Positions 8,689 to 18,195 are shown, counted from the first letter of the stretch. The stretch: DNA of 64,000 bases from Limosilactobacillus rudii (GCF_014145455.1 NZ_JACIVB010000017.1:62001-126000); one strand, 5' to 3'. The notes: a model not told the origin generated them from the letters alone. A program made the numbers and translations.

Positions 8689-9330
8689 ATGGCTGAAGAA
8701 TTATGCGTTCAATTAGTTCCATTATTTCAAAAATTAGATTTAGAAAAGCAACAACAAGTTGAACAATTAGTCCATCACCAGCATACCAAGATGCACGAAT
8801 TAATCATTACTCCAGATAGTCAGAACCAATTAGTAATTATTGCCCATGGCTCTGTAAAAATGTATAGTCTGGATTCAAATGGTAACGAAAAAGTGGTCCG
8901 GGCACTAAGTAGTGGTGACTTTGTTGGCGAAACGTGGCTTTTAGGAATCAATAACCAAAATTACTTTATCGAAGCAGTTGAGGATAGTGATATCTGTATC
9001 ATCAACCAAGCAGATTTCCTCGCACTTCTCAAAAATAGCCCGGAGATTACAGCCACTTTGCTTAAGGAACAGGCTGAACGAATCACTTCATTGCGAAAGC
9101 AAACCCAGCTCTTAAGCATTGTTAATATCAGTACACGAATTACTACTTACCTATCTCAATTACAGCAATCCCAGGGAAAAGCATCGATTGAATTACCATT
9201 TGCCTTAAAGGATGTTGCATCATATCTTGGTACAACCCCTGAAACATTAACACGAAAACTGAAATTATTAGAGAAGCAAGGGAAAATAGAATACCATCTC
9301 AGAAAAATTAAAATAAAAGATAAGTTATAA
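8689..9330 (+). CDS. Crp/Fnr family transcriptional regulator
   Basis: 213 aa. The N-terminal cyclic-nucleotide-binding-like beta roll (residues ~20-130, with LSSGDFVGETWLLG) is followed by a long dimerization helix and a winged helix-turn-helix (LKDVASYLGTTPETLTRKLKLLEKQGKIEY). No N-terminal cysteine cluster of the FNR [4Fe-4S] type is present: a single Cys near residue 6 and one in SDICIIN, closer to the FLP-type proteins of lactobacilli. It is the last gene of the operon, 12 nt after the ferritin-like gene, and likely controls it through the dyad at 5919-5932. Confidence 0.88.
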   Translation: MAEELCVQLVPLFQKLDLEKQQQVEQLVHHQHTKMHELIITPDSQNQLVIIAHGSVKMYSLDSNGNEKVVRALSSGDFVGETWLLGINNQNYFIEAVEDSDICIINQADFLALLKNSPEITATLLKEQAERITSLRKQTQLLSIVNISTRITTYLSQLQQSQGKASIELPFALKDVASYLGTTPETLTRKLKLLEKQGKIEYHLRKIKIKDKL

Positions 9331-9331
9331 C

Positions 9332-9363
9332 AAAAGAGTTCCAGCCGATACTGGAACTCTTTT
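9332..9363. terminator. bidirectional terminator
   Basis: Perfect 13-bp arms AAAAGAGTTCCAG / CTGGAACTCTTTT with a 6-nt loop between convergent genes. Confidence 0.9.
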
Positions 9364-9368
9364 GTTGT

Positions 9369-10622
9369 CTATACCTTCTGCTTGCTTTCCTTTAAAGTCA
9401 CTAAAAACGCTAACTTTCCATCTGTATACTTTACCGCAATCTTACCATTAAACATCTTTACGATATACTGGGCCATCGACAAGCCAATTCCAAAGCCTGC
9501 TTTTTTCCCTTTTGTATGTGACTCATCAGCCCGGTAAAAACGATTGAAAAAGCGGTTATAATCTACATCTTTTCCCTCCGCATAACTATTAGCAACTTTA
9601 ATAGTCACATTCTTACTGTGACTGGCCCGACCAACAGTAAAATCTACTTCACCATTAGGGTCACAATATTTATTTGCATTATCAAGGAGGATATTGAGTA
9701 ATTCCTGTAGGTAATTTTCATCCCCGTTAACAAATAATTCCTTTTCAATTTGAACATTAAATTGTTTATCATCAGTTTTTACAACGCTCTTAAAACTCGT
9801 TGCTACCCTAGTTGCTACCTGACTAATATCAACCGGGACTAAGGTTAGTGTCGGTTGTTCCTGCATTCTCGCCAGCGATACTAGATTATTAATTAGCTTT
9901 GTCAACCGGCTAACTTGTTGTTTTGTACTTGTGGTCCATTCATTTTCCCCATTTAGGATTTCTTGCATTTCAGTATTAGCAGCGATTACGGTTAGTGGCG
10001 TCTTTAACTCATGACTGGCGTTAGTAATAAACTCTTTTTGTCGTTGTTCTGCTTGAATAATAGGTCGAATTGCCCGGCGTGAATATAGTACCAACACAAT
10101 TGTGTATAACACTAATGTAACCAACCCGAGCATCAATCCTGTGTTCATTACTTCTCTTGATCTTGTCATTAAAATTGATTCGTCAAGAATGACAATCGTT
10201 TTTTCACCCTGGGACTTTTGCCATTGGTAAGCATAGGTAACCCCATGATAGTAAACCCTGCCATTATCTTCTTTATGCCGCAATATTCGGCGCGTTATTG
10301 CACGGGCATCTTGCGAAGTTACTGTTGTAATATGATCATCTTGAATTTCGTTAACTCTCCCCTGATTATCTGTTACAACAGTAAAGTAGCGATATTGGTG
10401 CAGACTTTCACGGGTAAATTGTTGGGGCTGATAATTTCCTACCTGAATGTTTCGCTGGGGGATCTGACCATCATTTTTCACTAAAATAGTCAATACGTTT
10501 TTAACTTCCTGGTGTGTTCGGTAAGTAGTCAGGGCACTAATACTTCCAATAATTGTTAAAATAACAAAAATCAATGCAGTCGTAGACAAAGCAATAAATT
10601 TATAACGAAACCGTTGAATCAT
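9369..10622 (-). CDS. sensor histidine kinase
   Basis: 417 aa. Two membrane helices (about residues 10-32 and 160-182) bracket an extracellular sensor of ~125 residues. The phosphoacceptor is His in ITNASHELKTPL; the ATPase domain has an N-box (LLDNANKYC) and a G-box (KKAGFGIGLSMAQYIVKMFNG). The partner response regulator ends 11 nt upstream. The architecture is that of OmpR-system kinases; the signal is unknown. Confidence 0.9.
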   Translation of the reverse strand: MIQRFRYKFIALSTTALIFVILTIIGSISALTTYRTHQEVKNVLTILVKNDGQIPQRNIQVGNYQPQQFTRESLHQYRYFTVVTDNQGRVNEIQDDHITTVTSQDARAITRRILRHKEDNGRVYYHGVTYAYQWQKSQGEKTIVILDESILMTRSREVMNTGLMLGLVTLVLYTIVLVLYSRRAIRPIIQAEQRQKEFITNASHELKTPLTVIAANTEMQEILNGENEWTTSTKQQVSRLTKLINNLVSLARMQEQPTLTLVPVDISQVATRVATSFKSVVKTDDKQFNVQIEKELFVNGDENYLQELLNILLDNANKYCDPNGEVDFTVGRASHSKNVTIKVANSYAEGKDVDYNRFFNRFYRADESHTKGKKAGFGIGLSMAQYIVKMFNGKIAVKYTDGKLAFLVTLKESKQKV

Positions 10623-10633
10623 TTCTACTCCTC

Positions 10634-11299
10634 CTAGTGAGCAATCATAAATGGTCCCTCTTTTTCACCTGTAATTACAACTTTTGATTGGATTGCATGT
10701 AATTTTTGACGTAGGTAGCAAATATTAATCCACAAATCCTCTTGGTCGGCCTGCTCTTCTTCATCCCACACATGGTTTAAAAGTTCATTTACAGGAAGCT
10801 CCTTATTAGCATTCAAAATAAAATACTGTAACAATCGGCTTTCCTTATTCGTCAAGCTAATTGAATTATGGCTTTGCAACGACTGATCATTACCATCAAG
10901 CGTCAGGTCACCAAATTCAATAATATCGGTCCCATAATCGTCATTACGGCGCTGCCGGGATCGTAACCGTGCTAATAATTCTTTGAGTGAAAACGGCTTA
11001 GTCAAGTAATCATCCGCGCCGGCATCTAGTCCAGTCACGCGGTCATCTTCTTCACCCATTGCCGTTAGCATCATAATGTATGTACGATTACCGGTTGCAC
11101 GAATTTCTTTAAGTGCTTCCAGTCCCGTTTTTACTGGCATCATAATATCCATGATAATAACGTCATAAGCATTCTTTTGGGCAGCAGCAACGGCTTCTTG
11201 CCCGTTATTTACAACCTCAACTTGATAGCCGCTTGCTGTCATCGCTGTTGATAATACGTGGGCTAGTTGTTGTTCATCTTCAGCAATTAGGATCTTCAT
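10634..11299 (-). CDS. OmpR-family response regulator
   Basis: 221 aa. Receiver domain with the acidic pair near the N-terminus (AEDEQQ), phosphoacceptor Asp in DVIIMDIMMPVKTG, conserved Thr/Ser in MLTAMG and Lys in LTKPFSLKELLAR. The C-terminal ~95 residues form a winged helix of the OmpR/PhoB class (TNKESRLLQYFILNANKELPVNELL). It lies 4 nt after the alarmone synthetase stop and just before its kinase, so all three probably share one transcript. Confidence 0.92.
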   Translation of the reverse strand: MKILIAEDEQQLAHVLSTAMTASGYQVEVVNNGQEAVAAAQKNAYDVIIMDIMMPVKTGLEALKEIRATGNRTYIMMLTAMGEEDDRVTGLDAGADDYLTKPFSLKELLARLRSRQRRNDDYGTDIIEFGDLTLDGNDQSLQSHNSISLTNKESRLLQYFILNANKELPVNELLNHVWDEEEQADQEDLWINICYLRQKLHAIQSKVVITGEKEGPFMIAH

Positions 11300-11303
11300 C
11301 AGC

Positions 11304-11924
11304 CTACTCCTCCTTATCTGCGGAATTGATCAACTGGCGAATTGTTTGCATCTGAACGTCACAAGATGCCAATTGATCAGCACAGCGTTTTAATTCACGC
11401 CCAATCCGCTCTGCATCAGTAATATTGTGTTTATATTTCATTTCATGTTCAAGACTTGCCCACGAATCCATTGCAATCGTTCGTAGTTGGATTTCAACAT
11501 AAAAGCTTCCGGGTTTATTACCGTCAACATCACGATACGGTACAGTTTCATTGATAATTATATGATAGCTACGGTAACCATTAGGCTTCGCATTTGTTAT
11601 ATAATCCTTTTCCTTAATAATCTGACACCAATCAGCCTGTCGTAATTGGACTAAGCAACGTTCAATATCATCAATAAAGTTACATACAATCCGAATACCA
11701 ACTGCATCACGGCATTTACGTAATGCTGATTCAGTCGTGACTGGATAACCCTTCCGCGTACATTTTTCTGCCATACTTTCCGGTGTCTTTACCCGTGCAA
11801 TTAAATGTTCGTATAACTTAGGCTGGTTATTATCGACTACTTGTTGGTTTAGTCGCTTAATTCGTTCAGTTGTCAGCGATAGAATTTCTGGCAAAATCTG
11901 ATCATATGGACCATAGATTGTCAT
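11304..11924 (-). CDS. small alarmone synthetase (RelQ/RelP-type (p)ppGpp synthetase)
   Basis: 206 aa, the size of single-domain small alarmone synthetases, lacking the hydrolase and TGS/ACT regions of long Rel enzymes. Synthetase motifs are clear: RCR-like ALRKCRDAVGIRIVCNF, KPNGYRSYHII, and VEIQLRTIAMDSWASLEHEMKYKHN. It would transfer pyrophosphate from ATP to GDP/GTP during cell-envelope or other stress. The gene leads a three-gene operon with a two-component system, an arrangement that suggests shared stress control. It is preceded by AAAGGAGG and an extended -10 (TGTTATAAT). I cannot separate RelQ from RelP by eye. Confidence 0.88.
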   Translation of the reverse strand: MTIYGPYDQILPEILSLTTERIKRLNQQVVDNNQPKLYEHLIARVKTPESMAEKCTRKGYPVTTESALRKCRDAVGIRIVCNFIDDIERCLVQLRQADWCQIIKEKDYITNAKPNGYRSYHIIINETVPYRDVDGNKPGSFYVEIQLRTIAMDSWASLEHEMKYKHNITDAERIGRELKRCADQLASCDVQMQTIRQLINSADKEE

Positions 11925-12005
11925 CGCGTTTTCCTCCTTTAATTTGAATATTATAACAGGCGATCGTTCTTTAGAAAATGTGCCTTTATTCTTTCTTAAA
12001 TTCCC

Positions 12006-12275
12006 TTATTCAGTTCGTAATAAACTAACGTCATTATTTACCTGCTTTTTTTGGATGGTGGTTTTGTAGAATTTTTGAATAAGCTCGCTTTCTGTAACTA
12101 CCTTAACATGAAGCTGACCGCCTTCATGATCGGCATACTTAATAGTAACCGTTTGATTGCTATTTGCGCAAAAAAAGATCATCGGCGACGTTGATTTGTC
12201 CGTTGCTACTAGATAACTATAATTCTCAACACCATTGGGGACCGTATCGGCCGGCTTTACAATACCATAAACCAA
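12006..12275 (-). CDS. hypothetical protein
   Basis: An 89-aa soluble protein with no motif I recognise. It probably starts at TTG (12275), with GGGAG 8 nt upstream. Predicted beta-rich segments (VENYSYLVATDK, TVTIKYADHEGGQLHVKVV) suggest a small beta domain. It lies between the alarmone operon and the maltose-operon terminator and may have a weak promoter of its own. Being a real gene is likely but not certain. Confidence 0.55.
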   Translation of the reverse strand: MVYGIVKPADTVPNGVENYSYLVATDKSTSPMIFFCANSNQTVTIKYADHEGGQLHVKVVTESELIQKFYKTTIQKKQVNNDVSLLRTE

Positions 12276-12296
12276 GTTATCACTCCCTATTTCATA

Positions 12297-12333
12297 CCAA
12301 AAAAGCCCGCCTAGATATTTCTAAGCGAGCCTT
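12297..12333 (-). terminator. maltose operon terminator
   Basis: Minus-strand stem GGCTCGCTTAG / CTAGGCGGGC with a 6-nt loop and six Ts, 30 nt after the pgmB stop. Confidence 0.85.
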
Positions 12334-12362
12334 TCACTAGTTAATTACAAAACTAGAATTTA

Positions 12363-13025
12363 TTAATTCATTTGCGCTTTAATAGCAGCCAAGGATACGT
12401 CACCAGTCTTATCAAACTTAACATCAGCATCCTTTAGATCAGCACCAAAGCCAATTGACAATTCACCAGCACGGTTAATTGATTCAATTCCGGCTTGGGC
12501 ATCTTCAAGTCCAGCTACTTGGTCTGCTGGCAAGTCTAACAACTTAGCAGCTGCCAAGTAAATTTCTGGGTCTGGCTTACCGTGACTAAGGTCAGCAGGG
12601 TTAACGATCCCTTCAAAGTAGTCTGTTAATTGTAAGTACTTTAGAACCTTAGGCGCATTCTTGGAAGCCGATGCTAAAACAATGTGGTAGCCATTGTCTT
12701 TTAATTCATCCAAGAAGTCCTTCATCCCTGGCAAGATATCAGCAGGAGTCAATGTTTCAACGAGCTTAATGTAGTTGTCATTTTTCTCCGTTGCCAATGC
12801 AACCTTTTCTTCTTGAGTGTAGTCATTTTCATGACCGCCAGCCTTTAAGATCAGCTCCAATGAGTCCATCCGACTAACACCTTTTAAAGCGTCAGCTAAT
12901 TCAGAGGTCCATTCAGTACCAACCTTATCAGCTAATTGGTGCCATGCTTGACCGTGAAAACGAGCCGTATCAGCAATAACACCATCAAGGTCAAATGCAA
13001 AACCCTTCAAATCTTCAAACTTCAT
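12363..13025 (-). CDS. pgmB: beta-phosphoglucomutase
   Basis: A 220-aa HAD-family phosphomutase. The nucleophile/acid pair is in FAFDLDGVIADT, the cap domain carries the hexose-phosphate-binding loop (KGVSRMDSLELIL), and later HAD motifs are SASKNA and LEDAQAGIESINRAG. It converts beta-glucose 1-phosphate, made by the maltose phosphorylase directly upstream, to glucose 6-phosphate. The gap to mapA is 18 nt, so they are one transcription unit. Confidence 0.95.
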   Translation of the reverse strand: MKFEDLKGFAFDLDGVIADTARFHGQAWHQLADKVGTEWTSELADALKGVSRMDSLELILKAGGHENDYTQEEKVALATEKNDNYIKLVETLTPADILPGMKDFLDELKDNGYHIVLASASKNAPKVLKYLQLTDYFEGIVNPADLSHGKPDPEIYLAAAKLLDLPADQVAGLEDAQAGIESINRAGELSIGFGADLKDADVKFDKTGDVSLAAIKAQMN

Positions 13026-13043
13026 CTCAAATGCCTCCAGTAA

Positions 13044-15296
13044 TTACTTTAATTCAAGCTTCTTACCGTCAAGATCGATGGTAATTGGGTCACCAGATAC
13101 TAAGTCGATCTTAGTACCGTGCTTATCAACCTTAACCTTCAAAATCCGACCACGGAACATTTGACGGAATTGGTATGAATCCCACTTCTTAGGAAGGAAT
13201 GGTGCATAGTGTAATTCATCATTACGTACACGCATACCAGCAAATCCTTGAACAATATCAAGCCAACTACCAGTCATTGAAGTGATGTGTAATCCATCAG
13301 AAGTATCATTGTTGTAGTTATCAAGATCAAGACGTGCTGAACGTTCATATAATTCAACGGCCTTGTCTTCGTAACCAATATCAGCAGCGATAATTGAGTA
13401 AACTGAAGCAGAAAGACTTGATTCGTGAACAGTAAATTGTTCATAGAAGTCAAAGTTGTTCTTCTTTTGTTCCTTAGTAAAGTCATCGATGAAGTCCCAG
13501 AGACCTTGGATAACGTCACCTTGCTTTACGTATGGCGAACGTAAGATCCGATCCCATGACCAGTGTTGGTTAATTGGCAATTGATCACTTGGAATATCAG
13601 CAACTGGCTTAAGATCCTTGTCCATAAAGCCATCGTTTTCTGGGAAGATGTCACGATCCTTGTCGTATGGTAAGTACATGTTATCAACAATTGACTTCCA
13701 TTGACGCTTTTCATCTTCAGAAACATTAAGCTTCTTAGCAACATCACTGTCTACTTCGTCTAAGATTTCTAGGGTGTACTTAAGTGTCCAACGACAAAGC
13801 AAGTTAGTGTACCAGTCGTTGTTTACGTTGTTATCGTATTCGTCAGGACCAGTTACTGCATGAAGCATGTACTTGTTCTTACGTTGTGAGTAATGAACCC
13901 GGTCAGCCCAGAAACGAGAAATTTCAGTAAGCACTTCTGCACCTTCATTAAGAACATATGACTTGTCGCCAGTGTACTTAGTGTAAAGGTAAATAGCAAA
14001 GGCAATGTCCCCGTTACGGTGAATTTCTTCAAAAGTAATTTCCCATTCGTTGTGACATTCAATACCATTGAAAGTAACCATTGGGAATAATGCACCCTTC
14101 AAGTGTTGTTCCTTAGCGTTAACAAAGGCACCATCTAGTTGCTTGTAACGGTACATTAATAAGTTACGGGCAACTTCTGGGTTGGCAACACCAAGGTAGA
14201 CAGGAATACAGTAAGCTTCAGTATCCCAGTAAGTAGCACCACCGTACTTTTCACCAGTGAATCCCTTAGGACTGATGTTAAGACGGTAATCGTTACCGTA
14301 GTAAGTTGAGAATAATTGGAAGAGGTTGAACCGGATACCTTGTTGTGCTCCTTCATCACCTTCAATTTCAACATCAGACTTAACCCAACGGTCAGCCCAT
14401 TCGTTAATGTGGGGATCAAGTAAGTCATCAAAGCTTTGAATATCAAGTTTTGCACTTAATTCGTCAAGGTTCTTTTCAATTTCTTCTTGGGTATCGTAAT
14501 CGCGAGAAGTCATTACGATACTCCGCTTTTCAAAGTTTACTTCCTTACCAGCAGCAACTGTTCCGGCAAAAGTATTGTAAGCATGCTTTTCGTCCGTACC
14601 GTCACTAACATGGTCAAGGTTAGTCTTAGAAGTCGTCTTCATACCAACAATAAATTGTGGCGTACCGAAGTCGTTCTTCTTTGTCATAGAAGTCAATTCG
14701 GCATGTTCGCCATTAGCAGACTTACCTAAAACATTCCAGAATTGTTCGTCGTAGTTAGCGTCCTCGTTGTAAACATCCGCATCAATCATGCTGGTAATTT
14801 CAACCTTAGCATCATCGTTACCACGGTTCTTAATGTGAAGGCGTTGACCAACTAATTCCTTTTGGGTAGCACTTACGAAACGTTCAAAGTTAAAGTACAT
14901 TTCAGTGCCACCAATTTCCACAGTAAATTCACGTTCGAGAACTCCACGCTTCATGTCAAGATCAAGCTTGAAGTCTTTAGGAGTTTGCTTAGCTAAATCT
15001 AGTTGTTCACCATTAACCTTAATGATTAACTTCATGAAGTTAACAGCATTGATCATCTTACCAAAGTACTTTGGATAACCAATCTTCCACCAACCAACAC
15101 GAGTCTTGTCAGGGAACCAAACACCACCAAGGTATACACCTTCCATGTGGTCACCACTGTAACCTTCTTCAAAGAAGCCACGCATACCAAGGTTTTCGTT
15201 TGCTAAACTAGTCATTGATTCTTGCAAACGCTTATCTTGTGGGTCCCACTTGCGAGTGGCTACATGCCAAGGGGCAATATCAAATGTACGTTTCAT
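13044..15296 (-). CDS. mapA: maltose phosphorylase (GH65)
   Basis: About 750 aa, the normal length of GH65 maltose phosphorylases. N-terminal beta-sandwich, then the (alpha/alpha)6 barrel with YGGATYWDTEAY and the general acid region GPDEYDNNVNNDWYTN. It splits maltose with phosphate into glucose and beta-glucose 1-phosphate, the energy-saving route used by L. reuteri-type lactobacilli. I chose the ATG at 15296 (MKRTFDIAPW, the usual family N-terminus) over an in-frame codon 48 nt upstream; AAAGGA precedes it. A hairpin lies in its leader. Confidence 0.96.
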   Translation of the reverse strand: MKRTFDIAPWHVATRKWDPQDKRLQESMTSLANENLGMRGFFEEGYSGDHMEGVYLGGVWFPDKTRVGWWKIGYPKYFGKMINAVNFMKLIIKVNGEQLDLAKQTPKDFKLDLDMKRGVLEREFTVEIGGTEMYFNFERFVSATQKELVGQRLHIKNRGNDDAKVEITSMIDADVYNEDANYDEQFWNVLGKSANGEHAELTSMTKKNDFGTPQFIVGMKTTSKTNLDHVSDGTDEKHAYNTFAGTVAAGKEVNFEKRSIVMTSRDYDTQEEIEKNLDELSAKLDIQSFDDLLDPHINEWADRWVKSDVEIEGDEGAQQGIRFNLFQLFSTYYGNDYRLNISPKGFTGEKYGGATYWDTEAYCIPVYLGVANPEVARNLLMYRYKQLDGAFVNAKEQHLKGALFPMVTFNGIECHNEWEITFEEIHRNGDIAFAIYLYTKYTGDKSYVLNEGAEVLTEISRFWADRVHYSQRKNKYMLHAVTGPDEYDNNVNNDWYTNLLCRWTLKYTLEILDEVDSDVAKKLNVSEDEKRQWKSIVDNMYLPYDKDRDIFPENDGFMDKDLKPVADIPSDQLPINQHWSWDRILRSPYVKQGDVIQGLWDFIDDFTKEQKKNNFDFYEQFTVHESSLSASVYSIIAADIGYEDKAVELYERSARLDLDNYNNDTSDGLHITSMTGSWLDIVQGFAGMRVRNDELHYAPFLPKKWDSYQFRQMFRGRILKVKVDKHGTKIDLVSGDPITIDLDGKKLELK

Positions 15297-15323
15297 GAGA
15301 TTGTCAATTCCTTTCTTTAATAC

Positions 15324-15365
15324 AGGTAAGTTGCGACCTACCAATATTCACAACTTACGTTACCT
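15324..15365 (-). promoter_or_regulatory. hairpin in the mapA leader
   Basis: Arms GTAAGTTG (15326-15333) and CAACTTAC (15351-15358), with AGG/CCT pairing outside. It lies between the permease stop and mapA and has no T-run, so it may be an mRNA processing or stability element rather than a terminator. Confidence 0.45.
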
Positions 15366-15398
15366 AAATTTTAAATAATTACAATCGTAGTAGTCAAA

Positions 15399-16745
15399 TT
15401 ATTCGGCGTATGTTTCCTTAATTGTACCAACTGAAAGGGCACCAAGAACTAACACAATACCAGCAACGATAAACATGTTAACTTGAGAGTGACCAAAGAG
15501 TGGGAACAATCCGAAACTAAGCACTGATGCAACGATTTGTGGCAAACAGATTGATCCGTTGAAAAGACCAAGGTAAGTACCCATGTGCTTACCAGACAAT
15601 GCATTAGTAACAATTGTCAATGGGTAAGTGTTCATACCAGCCCAAGCAATTCCGACAAGAATGTATGAAACAATTAATGTCCATTGATCGTGAATAAAGA
15701 AGATTGAAATAAAGCCAATTGCACCAAGAAGTAAACTACCGGCGTAACCAAGCTTGTGGTACTTGTTAGGAACCTTAGCTAAGACGTATGACCAAACAAC
15801 GGCAGCGATTGATTGAACAGCGGCTAACACACCGTACCAGTTACCAGCGTCTTGGTAACCTGCTGAAGTAGCATTAGTTGTGTTCCAAACGTTTTGGGCA
15901 ATAGCACCGGCTGAATATGTCCAGAGGTATTGGAATGCGAACCAGCAGAAGAATTGGACAAGGGTAACCGTCCAGAATGCCTTTGGTGCGTGCTTTAAGA
16001 GTGTGAACCAGTTTCCACCCTCTTTATTATCTTCTTCAGAAATCCCATGATACTTGGCATATGTTGCAGGATCATATTCGTGAACCCGGAAAACAGTAAA
16101 CAAACTAGTAATAACTAGTAAGGCAGCACCAACATAGAAAGCAACCTTAACTGAATCAGGAACAACACCCTTAGGAGCAATGTTCTTAACCCCAAACCAA
16201 GTGAAGAGGAATGGGAAGATGGCAGCTAAAACGGCACCAGTGTTTGATAAGAAACTTTGAATACCGTATGCGTAACTCTTCTGATCATCATTAACCATAT
16301 CACCGACCATCATCTTAAATGGCTGCATAGCAACATTTGATGATAAATCAAGGAAGGCAACAGTAATCGCACCAAACCATAAGGCTGCAAGTGAACCATA
16401 CCCAAAACCAAAACTACCAGAGTTTGGTAAAAGCAACATAACAATAACAGCAACAATCATTCCTAATAGAAGATATGGTAACCGGCGACCACCAAGTTTT
16501 GGTGCCCAAGTACGATCTGAGTAGTAACCAACGATTGGTTGAACAACTAACCCCATTAATGGCGGAAGGATGAAGAACCATCCTAAATTGTTAGGGTCGG
16601 CCCCAATAGTTTGGAAGATCCGACTCATTTGAGAACTCTGTAGAGTAAATGCTGTCTGAACACCAAGGAATCCAAAGTTGATCATCCAGATTGTACTCTT
16701 TGAAAGAGTAGGTAATCCAGCCCCAGCGGACTTTTCTTGACTCAT
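15399..16745 (-). CDS. SLC45-type MFS sugar permease, probably maltose uptake
   Basis: A 448-aa major facilitator with about 12 helices. The N-terminal block ending in GWFFILPPLMGLVVQPIVGYYSD is the signature of the SLC45/GPH-like sugar permeases found next to mapA in lactobacilli. The loop RTWAPKLGGRRLPYLLLGM matches the conserved cytoplasmic loop. It is first in the maltose operon; substrate inferred from context. I chose the ATG at 16745 after GGAG; the upstream TTG is less likely. Confidence 0.9.
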   Translation of the reverse strand: MSQEKSAGAGLPTLSKSTIWMINFGFLGVQTAFTLQSSQMSRIFQTIGADPNNLGWFFILPPLMGLVVQPIVGYYSDRTWAPKLGGRRLPYLLLGMIVAVIVMLLLPNSGSFGFGYGSLAALWFGAITVAFLDLSSNVAMQPFKMMVGDMVNDDQKSYAYGIQSFLSNTGAVLAAIFPFLFTWFGVKNIAPKGVVPDSVKVAFYVGAALLVITSLFTVFRVHEYDPATYAKYHGISEEDNKEGGNWFTLLKHAPKAFWTVTLVQFFCWFAFQYLWTYSAGAIAQNVWNTTNATSAGYQDAGNWYGVLAAVQSIAAVVWSYVLAKVPNKYHKLGYAGSLLLGAIGFISIFFIHDQWTLIVSYILVGIAWAGMNTYPLTIVTNALSGKHMGTYLGLFNGSICLPQIVASVLSFGLFPLFGHSQVNMFIVAGIVLVLGALSVGTIKETYAE

Positions 16746-16784
16746 TGCTAACAACTCCTTAACTTCTAAAAATACTTATAAGTA

Positions 16785-16860
16785 TTGTAAGCGCTTAATA
16801 CTATTTTGCAATATTAATAATATCAAATAAAAAAATATTGTGCAACCGTTTGCGCAATAT
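16785..16860 (-). promoter_or_regulatory. maltose operon promoter with LacI-type operator and cre
   Basis: On the minus strand TTGCAC (16845-16840), 17 nt, then TATTAT (16822-16817) form the promoter. A long dyad at 16835-16860 (ATATTGTGCAA / TTGCGCAATAT around CCGT, 10 of 11 positions matching) overlaps the -35 and has the CAA-CCGT-TTG core of LacI-family operators. A cre-like site at 16785-16799 (core TGTAAGCGCTTAA, one mismatch to WTGNAANCGNWNNCW) lies downstream of the -10. This predicts repression by the LacI regulator encoded nearby, and CcpA control. Confidence 0.75.
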
Positions 16861-16949
16861 TTTTTATAAACGTTTTCTTTTTTATAATATAAAGCAATGC
16901 TTAACTATTGATTCTACTTCGTTAGCTTAAATTTAAAAAGTAAGCCTGA

Positions 16950-18128
16950 TCATACATTTTTGATTAGCACTGCTTCACCCATTCCGCCGCCAACACATAA
17001 GGAAGCAACTCCTAGATCATGATTATCATGTTTCATCTCATCGATCATCGTCACAATAATACGAGCTCCTGAACAGCCCACTGGATGACCTAACGCAAGC
17101 GCCCCACCCCATGGATTTAATGTTTCCGGATCAATATGAAGCAAATCCTGACATACAAGCGCCTGGGTCGCAAAAGCTTCATTGATTTCATAAGTTGCAA
17201 CATCATCAACCGCTAACTGCTGATCTGTCAAAAGTTTTTTTATTGCATAGTAAGGTCCAAGGCCCATCAATGCAGGATCAAGGCCAACAATAGATGAAGC
17301 ACACCATTCTGCTAACGGGGTTAATCCAAGGCGATCAACCGCACTCGCTGATGCAAGGACAAGGGCAGCCCCACCATCATTAATTCCTGAGGCGTTTCCA
17401 GCGGTAACACTTCCATCAGCTTTGAAAGACGGTTTAAGTTTACTCAAGGCCTCCAGCGATGTGTCTGGCCGTGGTGCTTCATCTGTATCAACTGTAATCG
17501 TTGCTCGTTTCTTTTTTACTTCTATCGGAACAATTTCTGGTTCAAAATAACCAGCTGTTTGTGCCTTTACCGCTCGCCGATGACTAATGAGGGCAAACTC
17601 ATCTTGTTGTTGCCGTGTTATATGATACTTGTCATTAATATTTTCAGCAGTAATTCCCATCGGATAATTACCATAAACATCATTTAGTGCATCGCTTTGC
17701 ATCGCATCAAGGAGAGTACCATTACCAAAACGATAACCGTTTCGCGCTTTAGGAAGGACATAAGGAGCTTGTGACATACTCTCCATTCCTCCGGCAACAA
17801 TTACTTCCGCTTGGCCAGCCCGAATCAAACTCGCTGCTAGATCTACACTTGACATTCCTGAGGCACAAACATCATTAATTGTAATTGCTGGAACTTTTTC
17901 GCCTAATCCAGCAGCCATCGATGCCTGTCGGGCGGGATTTTGCCCCGTTCCTGCTTGAATGACATTTCCCATCAATACTTGGTCAATATCGTCTCCGGTT
18001 AACGCAGCCTTTTCAACAGCGGCTTTAATTGCAATTGCTCCTAATTCTACTGCTGATTTTGATGCTAACTGCCCATTAAACTTACCAATTGGTGTCCGCT
18101 GAGCAGCGACAATATAAACCTTCTCCAT
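16950..18128 (-). CDS. acetyl-CoA C-acetyltransferase (thiolase)
   Basis: A 392-aa thiolase. The nucleophilic Cys is in INDVCASGMSS, the active-site segments NEAFA and GGALALGHPVGCSGAR carry Asn and His, and the second Cys is in SLCVGGGMGEA. It condenses two acetyl-CoA to acetoacetyl-CoA, the first step of the mevalonate pathway, which supplies isoprenoids in lactobacilli. It lies between the LacI regulator gene and the maltose permease on the same strand and looks like a functional intruder in the maltose locus. Confidence 0.93.
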   Translation of the reverse strand: MEKVYIVAAQRTPIGKFNGQLASKSAVELGAIAIKAAVEKAALTGDDIDQVLMGNVIQAGTGQNPARQASMAAGLGEKVPAITINDVCASGMSSVDLAASLIRAGQAEVIVAGGMESMSQAPYVLPKARNGYRFGNGTLLDAMQSDALNDVYGNYPMGITAENINDKYHITRQQQDEFALISHRRAVKAQTAGYFEPEIVPIEVKKKRATITVDTDEAPRPDTSLEALSKLKPSFKADGSVTAGNASGINDGGAALVLASASAVDRLGLTPLAEWCASSIVGLDPALMGLGPYYAIKKLLTDQQLAVDDVATYEINEAFATQALVCQDLLHIDPETLNPWGGALALGHPVGCSGARIIVTMIDEMKHDNHDLGVASLCVGGGMGEAVLIKNV

Positions 18129-18195
18129 TAACGATTCCCTCCATTACAAAATAGGAGAGGACCCGGATATTTGCTTCCCTGGTCCTACCTAAAAA

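Noticed and set aside
13274-14455. Minus-strand frames inside maltose phosphorylase
   Set aside because: Out-of-frame shadows of a well conserved GH65 gene.
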